The position numbers and the translations under genes were made by a program. The notes under the pieces were generated by a model, which saw nothing but the letters and a program-made list of their open reading frames with translations, made no database searches and was not told the DNA's origin. From Pseudactinotalea terrae (GTDB lineage Bacteria > Actinomycetota > Actinomycetes > Actinomycetales > Beutenbergiaceae), in NCBI RefSeq assembly GCF_009733845.1, contig NZ_WNXZ01000001.1, forward strand, positions 744,001 to 808,000: a DNA stretch of 64,000 nucleotides. The letters run 5' to 3'. This document shows, one piece after another, positions 31,635 through 40,012 of the stretch; positions within the stretch are counted from its first letter, which is position 1, and the number at the start of each line of letters is the position of its first letter.

Positions 31635-33020
31635 TTACCCGACGGCGGAGGCGTCCGGGTCGATCACCGCGGCCAGGAGCCGGGCGAGGAGGGTGGGAGA
31701 TTGATCACGCGGCAACGACTCGAGCGTCGCCATCACCCCGGCGAGCCGATCGGGCAACCCGGTCTCGGCCACCTGGGCGACCAGTGCGAGGTCGGGTTGT
31801 GGTGGTGCTACCCCACGGACCTCATCGGCAGCCGCAGCGATCGCGCCGCCGAGCTCGTCGACGATGTCGAGGGACACGGGGGTGAGGGTGGCGTGCGCCG
31901 AGCGCGGCAGGAGGCTGCCGTCGGGCTGCGTGAACGCCGGCTGCGCCTGCAGCAGGAAGCCGCGCGCGCGGACGGCATCCACCAGCAGGAAGGGATCCAC
32001 GCCGCCCTCGCCGCTCGAGGTCAGTGCGAGCAGCGGTCCGGTGGGGGTGCCGAGCACCGAGAGCCCCTCGATCCTCTCGACCACGCTGCGCAGCCTCGTG
32101 GTGGCCTCGGCGGTGCGACGCACCAGCTCCGCGTAGCCGTCGTGCCCCAGCGCCCTCGTGAGGGCCCACGCCGCGGCCAAAGCTGTCGCGGACCGGCTCC
32201 CGAGCACGGTTGGGTTCACGACCGGGTAGCCGGGCCACGACGACGTCGCGAAGTACTGCGCCAGGTGGCGCTCCCGACCCCGGTAGAGCACCACCGACGC
32301 ACCCTTGGGCGTGTACCCGTACTTGTGCAGGTCTGCCGAGATCGACGTCACACCGGGAAGCCTGAAGTCCCAGGGCGGCGGGGCGTCCGGCCACCACGGC
32401 AGCACGAGTCCCCCGACGCAGGCATCGACGTGCAGGTCGACGCCCCGTTCCGCGCAGCCCGCGGCGATCGCCTCGATCGGGTCGAGCGTCCCGGTCGGAT
32501 AGCTCGGCGCGCTGACGACCGCCAGCGCCAGGTCCTCGCGGTGCTCGTCGACGACCGCGAGGAACCGCGCGGCGTCGACCGCGCCGCCGGGCTCGACCGG
32601 GACCTCGAGAAGGTCGAGCCCCAGGTAGGCGGCCGCCTTCCGGAAGGCGGGGTGCGCCGTCGTCGGCATCACCAACCCAGCGCGGGCGGCGCCCGAGCGG
32701 TCGCGGGCGGACTTGACCGCCAGCAGGCACGATTCCGTCCCGCCCGAGGTCACCGAGCCGACGACGTCCTCGTCGCCGTGCAGGGCGCCGCGGACGAACC
32801 GGACCAGGTCGCGCTCCAGCACCGCGACCGAGGTGAACGTGGTCGGGTCCAGACCGTTGACCGGCTGGAACAGCGCCGCCGCCTCCCGCGCCAGGACGTC
32901 CAGGTCGGAGCGCCCGCTGTCGTAGACGTAGGACAGCACCCGACCGCCGTGCGTGGGCGGGTCCGCCGCCCGCAGCTCGCGCAGCTGCTCGAGGATCTCG
33001 CGGTCGGCGCCGTCGCTCAT
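31635..33020 (-). CDS. PLP-dependent decarboxylase/lyase (group II, sphingosine-1-phosphate-lyase-like)
   Basis: About 461 residues from ATG 33020, with AAGGTGG seven bases upstream. Fold-type I PLP enzyme: SVTSGGTESCLLAVKSARDR (phosphate-binding), MPTTAHPAFRKAAAYLG, VVSAPSYPTGTLDPI, VDACVGGLVLPW (Asp contacting the pyridine N), and the Schiff-base Lys in SADLHKYGYTPKGASVV. The HAYLGL/FRKAA region and spacing match the sphingosine-1-phosphate lyase / aspartate decarboxylase-like group. The natural substrate cannot be told from sequence. It lies between a strong hairpin upstream and the pyrR leader downstream, so it appears to be a separate transcript. Confidence 0.88.
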   Translation of the reverse strand: MSDGADREILEQLRELRAADPPTHGGRVLSYVYDSGRSDLDVLAREAAALFQPVNGLDPTTFTSVAVLERDLVRFVRGALHGDEDVVGSVTSGGTESCLLAVKSARDRSGAARAGLVMPTTAHPAFRKAAAYLGLDLLEVPVEPGGAVDAARFLAVVDEHREDLALAVVSAPSYPTGTLDPIEAIAAGCAERGVDLHVDACVGGLVLPWWPDAPPPWDFRLPGVTSISADLHKYGYTPKGASVVLYRGRERHLAQYFATSSWPGYPVVNPTVLGSRSATALAAAWALTRALGHDGYAELVRRTAEATTRLRSVVERIEGLSVLGTPTGPLLALTSSGEGGVDPFLLVDAVRARGFLLQAQPAFTQPDGSLLPRSAHATLTPVSLDIVDELGGAIAAAADEVRGVAPPQPDLALVAQVAETGLPDRLAGVMATLESLPRDQSPTLLARLLAAVIDPDASAVG

Positions 33021-33063
33021 GACGCACCACCTTGGCACAGCAGCAGACGCTCCGGGATGCGAC

Positions 33064-33098
33064 GGGCCGCGGCGCCCCGGGAGGACTCGCCGCGGCCC
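33064..33098 (-). terminator. Strong GC hairpin after the Pro-rich membrane protein gene
   Basis: Perfect 11-bp stem GGGCCGCGGCG (33064-33074) and CGCCGCGGCCC (33088-33098) with a 13-nt loop, about 20 bp past the stop at 33121. Separates this gene from the decarboxylase. Confidence 0.6.
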
Positions 33099-33120
33099 GC
33101 CGATGACGCGGCCGGTCAGA

Positions 33121-34131
33121 TCACATCGTCTGCAGGATCGAGGTCGCCATCTCCCCGTAGTCGGCGTTCAGGCGGTCGATGTCCACCGCGTCCGGGAAGT
33201 AGAACGCCGTGGACAGCGTGATCAGACCGTCCGCCTCACGTGCGATCACCGTGGTGAAGGCCTGCACCCGGACCGAACCCGACGAGTCCGAGGCCGTCCA
33301 CGCTGCGCTCTGCTGCACCCCTTCGTAGCCGTCACCGACGTCGATGGCCTGCGGCTCACCGATCTCCCCGTCGGCGCCCGACTCTGCCAGCTGTTCCATG
33401 TAGCCCTGCGCCAGATCGCTCGGACCGACGTAGGACTCCGGCAGGAACGCCTCACCGTAGAAGTCCGAGGTGCCGTCGGACAGCACCACCACACCGGCGT
33501 CGGTCCTGACCTCCGACCAGCCCGGTGCGGGCACGACCGCGACGCCGTGGTCGATCGCGATCGCGTCGCCCGAGGGCGGCGTCGTCGGGTCGTCGGTGGT
33601 CGGGTCCGTGGTCGGGTCGTCGGTGGTCGGGTCCGTGGTCGGGTCGTCGGTGGTCGGGTCGTCCGTCGGGTCCTCGGTGGGCGGGGCGGAGGTCCCTTCG
33701 GTGGGGCCGACGGTCGGGTCCTCGCCGCCGCCCCCGGCGAGTCGGGTGATACCGAACACGAGCAGGACCACGAGCACCAGCGCACCGATGCCGAGCCCGA
33801 TCATCTTGCCGTTGCTGTTCTTGCGCGGCGGTGGATAGCCGCCGCCCCCGTAGCCCTGCTGCGGGTGACCCGGCTGACCGTAGCCACCGTGGGGCGCCCC
33901 GTACCCGGGCTGCTGGGCCGGCGGGAACCCCTGCGGCGGCACCTGAGGTGCGCCGTAGCCCGGCTGCTGCGGCTGCTGAGGGGCGCCGTAGCCCGGCTGC
34001 TGCGGAGCGCCATATCCGGGCTGCTGGGGTGCTCCGTAGCCCGGCTGCTGCGGCTGGTGCGGAGCGCCGTAGCCGGGCTGCTGCTGTCCCTGCGGAGCGC
34101 CGTGCCCCGGCTGTCCCTGCTGGTCGCTCAC
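33121..34131 (-). CDS. Pro/Gln/Gly-rich single-pass membrane protein with extracellular domain
   Basis: About 336 residues, GTG at 34131 overlapping the PrsW-like stop (GTGA). Residues 1-105 are a low-complexity cytoplasmic tail with repeated QQPGYGAP units, then a basic stop (PPPRKNSNGK). One membrane helix follows at about 110-129, then a Thr/Asp/Pro linker of DPTTD repeats. The last ~145 residues form a folded domain (DHGVAVVPAPGWSEVRTDAGVVVLSDG... to YFPDAVDIDRLNADYGEMATSILQ). This architecture is frequent in Micrococcales, but the domain's role is unknown. The overlap suggests it works with the PrsW-like protein. Confidence 0.8.
   Translation of the reverse strand: MSDQQGQPGHGAPQGQQQPGYGAPHQPQQPGYGAPQQPGYGAPQQPGYGAPQQPQQPGYGAPQVPPQGFPPAQQPGYGAPHGGYGQPGHPQQGYGGGGYPPPRKNSNGKMIGLGIGALVLVVLLVFGITRLAGGGGEDPTVGPTEGTSAPPTEDPTDDPTTDDPTTDPTTDDPTTDPTTDDPTTPPSGDAIAIDHGVAVVPAPGWSEVRTDAGVVVLSDGTSDFYGEAFLPESYVGPSDLAQGYMEQLAESGADGEIGEPQAIDVGDGYEGVQQSAAWTASDSSGSVRVQAFTTVIAREADGLITLSTAFYFPDAVDIDRLNADYGEMATSILQTM
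33892..34083 (-). repeat. Tandem QPGYGAP-coding repeat
   Basis: Roughly six copies of QQPGYGAP with QQPQ interruptions, residues ~17-80 of the Pro-rich membrane protein. The repeated DNA unit makes the segment prone to length change. Confidence 0.75.
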
Positions 34132-35378
34132 TTCTGCTCCCCCTCGGTCGTCGTGGTGGCACTCGGGGCAGGCGAGGCGGATGGCGCTGGCGATCCTGCA
34201 CCCACCGGTTGCGCGAGCGCCGTCTGGCCGTCCTTGGCGCGTGCGCGCGAGCTCGCGCCGCACGCGCTGCAGAACGAGGATCCGAGGATCATCGGCATCT
34301 CGCACTGCGCACAGAACTGCTGCTCCGCCTGCGGCAGCGGCGCCCCGGCCTGTGCCGCTTGTGCGGCCTCGAGCGCGGCCTCCAGCAGGCCGACGTGCAG
34401 GATGCGCCGCATCCGGATCACGAGGACGCCGAGGATCAGCAACCCCCAGACGATGCTGAGCACCACGCTGAGCGTGGCGTTCTCGAGGTTGCTGAACAGC
34501 TGGATGCCGCCGAAGTAGAGGACGTTCGCCAGGATCGCCTCGGCGACGCCGCGGAAGTAACGAGGCGTGAAACCGTCGTACCCGCGGCCGAGACCGGAGA
34601 ACTCGGCGCACGCGATCCCGGAGGCGGTGCCGATCACGAGCGGCTTGACGAAGCCCTCGAGGAAGATCAGCGACATCCACAGTCCGGGATCGATCTCGCG
34701 CGTGAAGCCACCGGTGAGCAGCTCCCAGTGCCGTACGAGGGTGTCGGCGGTCGCGAAGGCGACACCCGAGATCACCCCGAAGCTGGCGCCGTCGAGAAGG
34801 TCGTCGAAGCGGGGCCGGCTCGCGAGGAACACCGGACCGACCTGCCGGATGATCTCGCCCACGACGGGCACGAGCACCGCGGCCACGAGCAGACCCGCGA
34901 GGTTGACGCTGCTGACGGCGGCACCCTGGCCCGCACCGCTGCCGCCAGGGCTCGCCGTGCCGATGCCCACGAACCACAGCATCGTGAACCCGAGCCCGAG
35001 CACGAAGGTGAGCAAGAACGCCATCACGGTCACCTGGACCGGGTTGTCGTCCCACAGGTTCACGTCGTACAGGTACATGATGTAGACGACCGGGATCGCG
35101 AACGCCGCCACCAGCACGGCGAGCGGCACGGCGCCGAAGCAGGCGGCGAGCAGCGCGATCACCAGCGCCACCACGAGCGTGATCCGGTAGGTCTGGCCAC
35201 GCTGGCCAGAGCCCCGAGGCATGATCGTCGACACGATCGCGAACGAGGCGACCGGTTCATCGGGCTTGACGGCGAAGTGCTGCTGACGCGACTCTGCCGA
35301 GCTGCGGACATCACGGCCGCACGTGTGGCAGTAGTGCGCGACGTCAGGTAGCGGGGTATGACACTGCGGGCATTCCAT
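34128..35378 (-). CDS. PrsW-like multipass membrane protein with N- and C-terminal zinc ribbons
   Basis: About 416 residues from ATG 35378. Residues 1-20 form a zinc ribbon (MECPQCHTPLPD, then YCHTCG), and a second one lies near the C-terminus (FCAQCEMPMILGSSFCSACG). Between them are about eight membrane segments with a PrsW-type layout: VPVVGEIIRQVGPVFL, RPRFDDLLDGASFGVISGVAF, and EGFVKPLVIGTASGIA. In active PrsW proteases the first motif is EExxK and the third contains a catalytic His; here these read GEIIRQ and FVKPLVIG, so proteolytic activity is doubtful. Ends with a Ser/Ala/Pro tail. Confidence 0.75.
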   Translation of the reverse strand: MECPQCHTPLPDVAHYCHTCGRDVRSSAESRQQHFAVKPDEPVASFAIVSTIMPRGSGQRGQTYRITLVVALVIALLAACFGAVPLAVLVAAFAIPVVYIMYLYDVNLWDDNPVQVTVMAFLLTFVLGLGFTMLWFVGIGTASPGGSGAGQGAAVSSVNLAGLLVAAVLVPVVGEIIRQVGPVFLASRPRFDDLLDGASFGVISGVAFATADTLVRHWELLTGGFTREIDPGLWMSLIFLEGFVKPLVIGTASGIACAEFSGLGRGYDGFTPRYFRGVAEAILANVLYFGGIQLFSNLENATLSVVLSIVWGLLILGVLVIRMRRILHVGLLEAALEAAQAAQAGAPLPQAEQQFCAQCEMPMILGSSFCSACGASSRARAKDGQTALAQPVGAGSPAPSASPAPSATTTTEGEQK

Positions 35379-35421
35379 GCGATCTCCTGCGACGGACGGA
35401 GCCGGCCTGGCTACGAGGGAG

Positions 35422-35450
35422 GTCGTGCACGGGATCGTCCCGAGCACGAC
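35422..35450. terminator. Hairpin in the gap between the transporter and PrsW-like genes
   Basis: GTCGTGC (35422-35428) and GCACGAC (35444-35450) flank an inner GGGATCGTCCC palindrome. It could end the transporter transcript or be a leader structure of the PrsW-like gene. Confidence 0.35.
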
Positions 35451-35501
35451 GCTTATCGTGGCGGAGGGCGGCACCTGGCGCAATGCGAACGCGCGCTCAC
35501 C

Positions 35502-36854
35502 TCAGCCAGGGACCTGTTCGTTATGGACTCGTAACCTCGCGAGCGGCACCACCGAGGCCAGGGCGAGCAGGGCGGGGACGAGGCTGAACGTGATCACGAC
35601 GCCCCACAGCGCCGCTCCCGGCTGAGCCACCACCACGCTGCTCGTGCGGGAGACGAACCCGGTCACGGCGAGCACACCGAGCACGAGCGCCGGTCCCAGC
35701 GCCAGTCCCGCGGTCTCTCCCGCGGTCCAGACGCCGGCGATCACTCCCGCACGGTCCTTGCCGTGGGCGCGGGCGTCGAGATCGATCACATCGGGCAGCA
35801 GTGCGAGCGGGTACAGCTGCATGCCGGCGTACGCCACGCCTGCCAGCCCCACGCAACCGAACACCCAGCCGCCCGGCATCGGGCGGGCGAGCACCAACGC
35901 GGACGTGGCGAGCACGAACACGACCGTCGAGCCCAGCAGCGCTCGCCGCTTCCCGATCCGGTCCGCCACCCGCCGAGCCAGAGGCATCACCAGCAGCGCC
36001 GGTGCCACCAGCGCCACGAACAAGCCGGTCAGCGCGCTCTCGTCGCCGAGCGTGTAGGTCGCCACGTACTGCGCCGCACCGAGCATCGCGCCGGTCGCCA
36101 GCGCCTGCAGCACGAACGCTGCGAGCAGCAGCCGCAGCGCGGCCGACTCCCGCAACGCGCTCAGCCCGGCGCGGAAGCCGCCGTCACCGCTCGACGGCGG
36201 GACACGCCCGGCGACCCCGACCTCGCCACCGCGTGTGGTCAGGACGGCGGCCAGGGCCATGCCCGCGCCGATCACGAGGGCGGTCACGATCCCCATCGCG
36301 AGGTAACCGGGGCGCCCGCCACCCATGGCGGTACGCAGCTCGGGGCCACCGGCACCGAACGCGAGGATGGCGATCGCCAGCACCGCGATCCTGGGCGCCA
36401 CCAGCCGGGTGCGCGCGGACGGCGTCGAGGCCAGCTCCGCCGGGAGCGCGATGTAGGGCACCTGGAACACCGAGAACGCCGTGGTTGCCAGCAGGAACGC
36501 GACGACAACCCACACGGCGGCCGCGCCGCCGTCGAGGCCGCCCGGCACGGCGAACACGAGCGCGAAGCACACCGGCAGCAGCACCGCCCCGGCGAGCAGG
36601 AAGGCGCGGCGGGAGCCCCGCCGTCGAGCGCTCGCATCGCTGGCCCGCCCGATGATCGGGTCGACGATCACGTCCCAGATCTTCGGCAGGGTGACCGCCA
36701 GGCCCGCCAGCCCGGCCGCGACACCGAGGGTGTCCGTGAGGTAGTAGGCGAGCACCAGCCCCGGCAGCGTGCCGAAGCCGCCGGTCCCGACCGACCCCAG
36801 GGCATACCCGACCACCACACGCCGCGACGGTGCGGTGACACTCTCGTTGCTCAC
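35502..36854 (-). CDS. GPH-family (MelB-like) sugar:cation symporter of the major facilitator superfamily
   Basis: 450 residues, GTG start with GAGGAGG four bases upstream. Twelve hydrophobic segments. GPH signature YYLTDTLGVAAGLAGLAVTL, then PKIWDVIVDPIIGRASDASA and RRGSRRAFLLAGA; second-half counterpart LARRVADRIGKRRALLG, and QLYPLALLPDVIDLDA, typical of this family. Probably imports a glycoside with H+ or Na+; the substrate is unknown. Inserted between nusB (28 bp upstream) and the PrsW-like gene. Nothing nearby points to a sugar pathway. Confidence 0.85.
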   Translation of the reverse strand: MSNESVTAPSRRVVVGYALGSVGTGGFGTLPGLVLAYYLTDTLGVAAGLAGLAVTLPKIWDVIVDPIIGRASDASARRRGSRRAFLLAGAVLLPVCFALVFAVPGGLDGGAAAVWVVVAFLLATTAFSVFQVPYIALPAELASTPSARTRLVAPRIAVLAIAILAFGAGGPELRTAMGGGRPGYLAMGIVTALVIGAGMALAAVLTTRGGEVGVAGRVPPSSGDGGFRAGLSALRESAALRLLLAAFVLQALATGAMLGAAQYVATYTLGDESALTGLFVALVAPALLVMPLARRVADRIGKRRALLGSTVVFVLATSALVLARPMPGGWVFGCVGLAGVAYAGMQLYPLALLPDVIDLDARAHGKDRAGVIAGVWTAGETAGLALGPALVLGVLAVTGFVSRTSSVVVAQPGAALWGVVITFSLVPALLALASVVPLARLRVHNEQVPG

Positions 36855-36882
36855 CGGCCTCCTCGCGGCAGCAGCCGCCCGA

Positions 36883-37323
36883 TCAGTCGAGCAGCGTGGC
36901 CTTGAGGCTAGCGAGCCTGCCGAGGAGCCCGTTGATGAACGTCGGCGAGTCGTCGGTGGAGAGCTCGCGAGCGAGCTCGATCGCCTCGTCGATCGCGACG
37001 GCGTCCGGTACCTCGTCGTTGTACAGGAGCTCCCAGGTGCTCACACGGAGGATCGCGCGGTCCACGGCCGGCATCCGCTCCAGGGTCCACCCCTGCGAGT
37101 AGGTGCTCAGCGCCTCGTCGATGGCGGGCAGCCGCTCGGTCACGCCCTCGACGAGGCTCACCGAGTACTCCGGCAACGACGTCTGCGTGCCCGGCTGCAC
37201 CAACCGCTCGGCCAGCACTGCCGCGAGCGTACGCACCACCGGCACAGCCGTGCTCAGAGCCCGCTGGTCGGCCTCGTAGACGACGTCGATCGCGCGCTTG
37301 CGCGCCTTGGTCCGCGCACCCAC
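36883..37323 (-). CDS. nusB: Transcription antitermination factor NusB
   Basis: 146 residues, GTG start. All-helical RNA-binding protein acting with NusE (S10) on rRNA operon boxA. Motifs: KARKRAIDVVYEADQRAL at the N-terminus, ERMPAVDRAILRVSTWELLY, AIDEAIELARELSTDDSPTF and INGLLGRLA. Follows efp by 28 bp, the conserved order. Confidence 0.96.
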   Translation of the reverse strand: MGARTKARKRAIDVVYEADQRALSTAVPVVRTLAAVLAERLVQPGTQTSLPEYSVSLVEGVTERLPAIDEALSTYSQGWTLERMPAVDRAILRVSTWELLYNDEVPDAVAIDEAIELARELSTDDSPTFINGLLGRLASLKATLLD

Positions 37324-37351
37324 CTGCCGGCCTCCTGCTCTCGCCCTGGCC

Positions 37352-37909
37352 TCAGGCCCGGCCGAGGTAGTCGCCGGTGCGGGTGTCGACCTTGACCTTG
37401 GTGCCGGTCTCGAGGAACAGCGGGACCTGGATCTCGTAGCCGGTCTCGATGGTGGCGGGCTTGGTGCCGGCCGAGGAGCGGTCGCCCTGGAGCCCCGGCT
37501 CGGTGTAGGTGATCTCCATGACCACCGAGGCCGGCATCTCGACGTAGAGCGCCACGCCCTCGTGCATCGCGACGATCAGCTGCTGACCCTCGAGGAGGAA
37601 GTTGGCAGCGGTGCCGACCACGTCTGCGGGGATCGTGATCTGCTCGTAGTCGGCGACGTCCATGAAGACGTAGCCCTCGCCGTCGTTGTACAGGTACTGG
37701 TAGTCACGCCGGTCGACGTTCGCCGTCTCGACCTTGACGCCCGCGTTGAAGGTCTTGGCGACCAGCTTGCCGTTCGTCACGCCCTTGAGCTTGGTCCGCA
37801 CGAACGCGGGGCCCTTGCCAGGCTTGACGTGCTGGAACTCCACGACGGACCAGAGCTGTCCGTCGATGTTGAGAACCATGCCGTTCTTCAGGTCGTTGGT
37901 CGATGCCAC
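37352..37909 (-). CDS. efp: Translation elongation factor P
   Basis: 185 residues, GTG start. Relieves ribosome stalling at polyproline. Three beta-barrel domains: [20 protein letters not shown], the tip loop [17 protein letters not shown], and the C-terminal [20 protein letters not shown] and [16 protein letters not shown] signature. The PGKGPAF loop with Lys is the form that works without modification in actinobacteria, and no epmA or yeiP-like modifier is seen nearby. The polyproline-containing proteins in this window (e.g. PYPPPRK-type tails) are natural clients. Confidence 0.97.
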   Translation of the reverse strand: MASTNDLKNGMVLNIDGQLWSVVEFQHVKPGKGPAFVRTKLKGVTNGKLVAKTFNAGVKVETANVDRRDYQYLYNDGEGYVFMDVADYEQITIPADVVGTAANFLLEGQQLIVAMHEGVALYVEMPASVVMEITYTEPGLQGDRSSAGTKPATIETGYEIQVPLFLETGTKVKVDTRTGDYLGRA

Positions 37910-37968
37910 GCGTGTTCCGTTCCTGTCCGTGAAGCCCCGTGAAACTGCGGCCCTCAGGGTAACGGTAG

Positions 37969-38415
37969 TCAGGCGCCCCGCGCGCCGACCAACGCCTGCA
38001 GCGCCAGCCGGTAGGAGTCGGGGCCGAACCCCGCGACGGTGCCGGTGGCCACGCCCGCGACCACCGAGGTGTGGCGGAAACGCTCGCGGGCGGCCGGGTT
38101 CGTCAGGTGCACCTCGACCAGTCGGCAGCCGCCCGTGGTGACCTGCGCCACGGCGTCACGCAACGCGTACGAGTAGTGCGTGAACGCAGCCGGGTTGAGC
38201 ACCACGTCCTGGCGCGCGTCGACGGCGCCGTGGAGCCAGCCGACCAGCGTCGCCTCGTCGTCGGTCTGGCGGACCTCGACGGCGAGGCCCAGCTCGGTCC
38301 CCCACCGGACGACGGTCTCGGCGAGCGTGGGCGCGTCGAGCGCGCCGTACACATCGGGCTCGCGTGTGCCGAGCCTGCCGAGGTTGGGACCGTTGAGGAC
38401 GAGGACGTCAGTCAC
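37969..38415 (-). CDS. aroQ: 3-dehydroquinate dehydratase, type II
   Basis: About 148 residues from GTG 38415, giving [20 protein letters not shown]; the longer frame upstream is an aroB shadow. Converts 3-dehydroquinate to 3-dehydroshikimate in the shikimate pathway. Motifs: [14 protein letters not shown] with the catalytic Arg/Tyr region, [19 protein letters not shown], and [20 protein letters not shown]. Dodecameric type II enzyme, unrelated to AroD. 5 bp downstream of aroB. Confidence 0.96.
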   Translation of the reverse strand: MTDVLVLNGPNLGRLGTREPDVYGALDAPTLAETVVRWGTELGLAVEVRQTDDEATLVGWLHGAVDARQDVVLNPAAFTHYSYALRDAVAQVTTGGCRLVEVHLTNPAARERFRHTSVVAGVATGTVAGFGPDSYRLALQALVGARGA

Positions 38416-38420
38416 GGTTC

Positions 38421-39497
38421 TCAGCCTAGGGTCACGGCGGCGTAGGCCTCGACGAGGAGGTCGTCGGCCGGCCCCTCGAGGCGCCCGGGCTGGGCGATGC
38501 CGTCGAGCACCACGAAGCGGAGCCGGTCGCCGCGGGTCTTCTTGTCGCGGCGCATCGCCTCGTGGAGCTGCAGCCAACGGCCGCCCACGTAGCCGAGCGG
38601 AAGCCCGAGCCGACCGAGGAGGTCCCGGTGCTGTGCCACGGTGCCGGGATCGAGGCGTCCGGCCAGCCGCGCGAGCTCGGCCGCGTAGACCATCCCCACG
38701 CTCACGGCCTCGCCGTGGCGCCAGCGATAGTGCTCGCCGTGCTCGATCGCGTGGCCGAAGGTGTGCCCGTAGTTGAGGATCTCCCGCAGGTGCGACTCCC
38801 GCAGATCGGCCGAGACCACGTCGGCCTTCACCTGGATCGCGCGGCGCACGAGCTCGGCGAGCTCCTCCGAGACCGGGTCCGTCGCCGCCTCGGTCGAGGC
38901 GTCGACGATCCGCAGGATCTCCGGGTCGGCGATGAAGCCACACTTGACGACCTCCGCGAGGCCGGCGACGAGATCGGCACGCGGCAGCGTCCGCAACGTC
39001 GAGAGGTCGCACAGCACCGCCGACGGCGAGTGGAACGCTCCCACGAGGTTCTTTCCCGCGGCGGTGTTGATCCCGGTCTTGCCGCCGACCGCGGCGTCGA
39101 CCATCGCGAGCAGCGTGGTCGGGACCTGGATCACGCGCACGCCGCGCAACCAGGTGGCTGCGACGAAGCCGGCCAGGTCGGTGGTCGCGCCGCCGCCGAT
39201 GCCGACGACGACGTCCTCACGCCCGAACGCCGCCTCTCCCAGGGCACTCCAGGAGCGGGTGAGCATGTCCGCGGTCTTGGCGTCCTCGCCGTCGGGCACC
39301 TCGATCGTGCTCACCCCGTAGCCCGCGGCGGTGAGCGCCTCGGACGCCCCCGCGACGGCTCGCGCCACCGGAGCCGCGTGCATGAGCAGGACCCGCCGCG
39401 CCTGGTCACCGACCAGCGGCACCAGCTCCTGGCCGAGGTCGGTGCCGATGACGACCTGGTAGTCACGCTCGGCGCGGACGTCGATGCGCTGGGTCAT
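38421..39497 (-). CDS. aroB: 3-dehydroquinate synthase
   Basis: 358 residues from ATG 39497, overlapping the aroK stop (ATGA). NAD- and zinc-dependent cyclisation of DAHP. NAD loop GIGGGATTDLAGFVAATWLRG; PTTLLAMVDAAVGGKTGIN; metal ligands in AGLAEVVKCGFIADPE, and in LNYGHTFGHAIEH, with HGEAVSVGM. Normal length. Confidence 0.97.
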   Translation of the reverse strand: MTQRIDVRAERDYQVVIGTDLGQELVPLVGDQARRVLLMHAAPVARAVAGASEALTAAGYGVSTIEVPDGEDAKTADMLTRSWSALGEAAFGREDVVVGIGGGATTDLAGFVAATWLRGVRVIQVPTTLLAMVDAAVGGKTGINTAAGKNLVGAFHSPSAVLCDLSTLRTLPRADLVAGLAEVVKCGFIADPEILRIVDASTEAATDPVSEELAELVRRAIQVKADVVSADLRESHLREILNYGHTFGHAIEHGEHYRWRHGEAVSVGMVYAAELARLAGRLDPGTVAQHRDLLGRLGLPLGYVGGRWLQLHEAMRRDKKTRGDRLRFVVLDGIAQPGRLEGPADDLLVEAYAAVTLG

Positions 39498-40012
39498 CGC
39501 TGCCCCAGCTCGGCGAGCACCTGGTCGGCGACCTGTGCGGGAGTGAGGCCGTCGGTGTCGACCGTGATCTGCGCGAGCGCGCTGTAGATCGGGCGGCGCG
39601 CCTCGGCCAGCGCGAGCCACTGCTTGCGGGGGCTGCCGATCAGCAGCGGGCGGCTCGCGGAGAGCCCCACCCGCGGCGAGGCAGCGGCGAGCGACACCTC
39701 GAGGTGGACCACCCGCCGGTCGGCGAGGTCGGCCTGGGTGTCCGGGTCGAGGATCGCCCCACCACCGAGCGCTAGGACGCCGGTGTGCTCGGCGAGCGCC
39801 GCCCGCACGGCGGCACGCTCCAGGGCGCGGAAGTGCTCCTCGCCGTGGTTGATGAAGATGTCCGCGATCGGCTCGCCTGCGGCGGCCTCGACGTCGCTGT
39901 CGCTGTCGCGGAAGCCGACGCCGAGCGCCTCGGCCACCAGGCGACCCACGGTCGACTTGCCGGCCCCGGGCAGCCCGATGATGATCGCCGCCGGTCCTGT
40001 CACCGCGCTCAT
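39494..40012 (-). CDS. aroK: Shikimate kinase
   Basis: 172 residues. P-loop [21 protein letters not shown]; shikimate-binding [19 protein letters not shown] and [23 protein letters not shown]. The Asp of the DxD pair is retained. Its ATG overlaps the aroC stop and its stop overlaps aroB, so aroC-aroK-aroB are coupled. Confidence 0.96.
   Translation of the reverse strand: MSAVTGPAAIIIGLPGAGKSTVGRLVAEALGVGFRDSDSDVEAAAGEPIADIFINHGEEHFRALERAAVRAALAEHTGVLALGGGAILDPDTQADLADRRVVHLEVSLAAASPRVGLSASRPLLIGSPRKQWLALAEARRPIYSALAQITVDTDGLTPAQVADQVLAELGQR

Noticed and set aside
33550-33670. Repeated GGTCGGGTCGTCGGTGGT-like DNA as a mobile repeat
   Set aside because: It codes for the Thr/Asp/Pro linker (DPTTD) of the membrane protein; no inverted ends or transposase.
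35378-35501. Promoter for the PrsW-like gene
   Set aside because: GATAAG is present but no -35 at suitable distance; only a hairpin is convincing.
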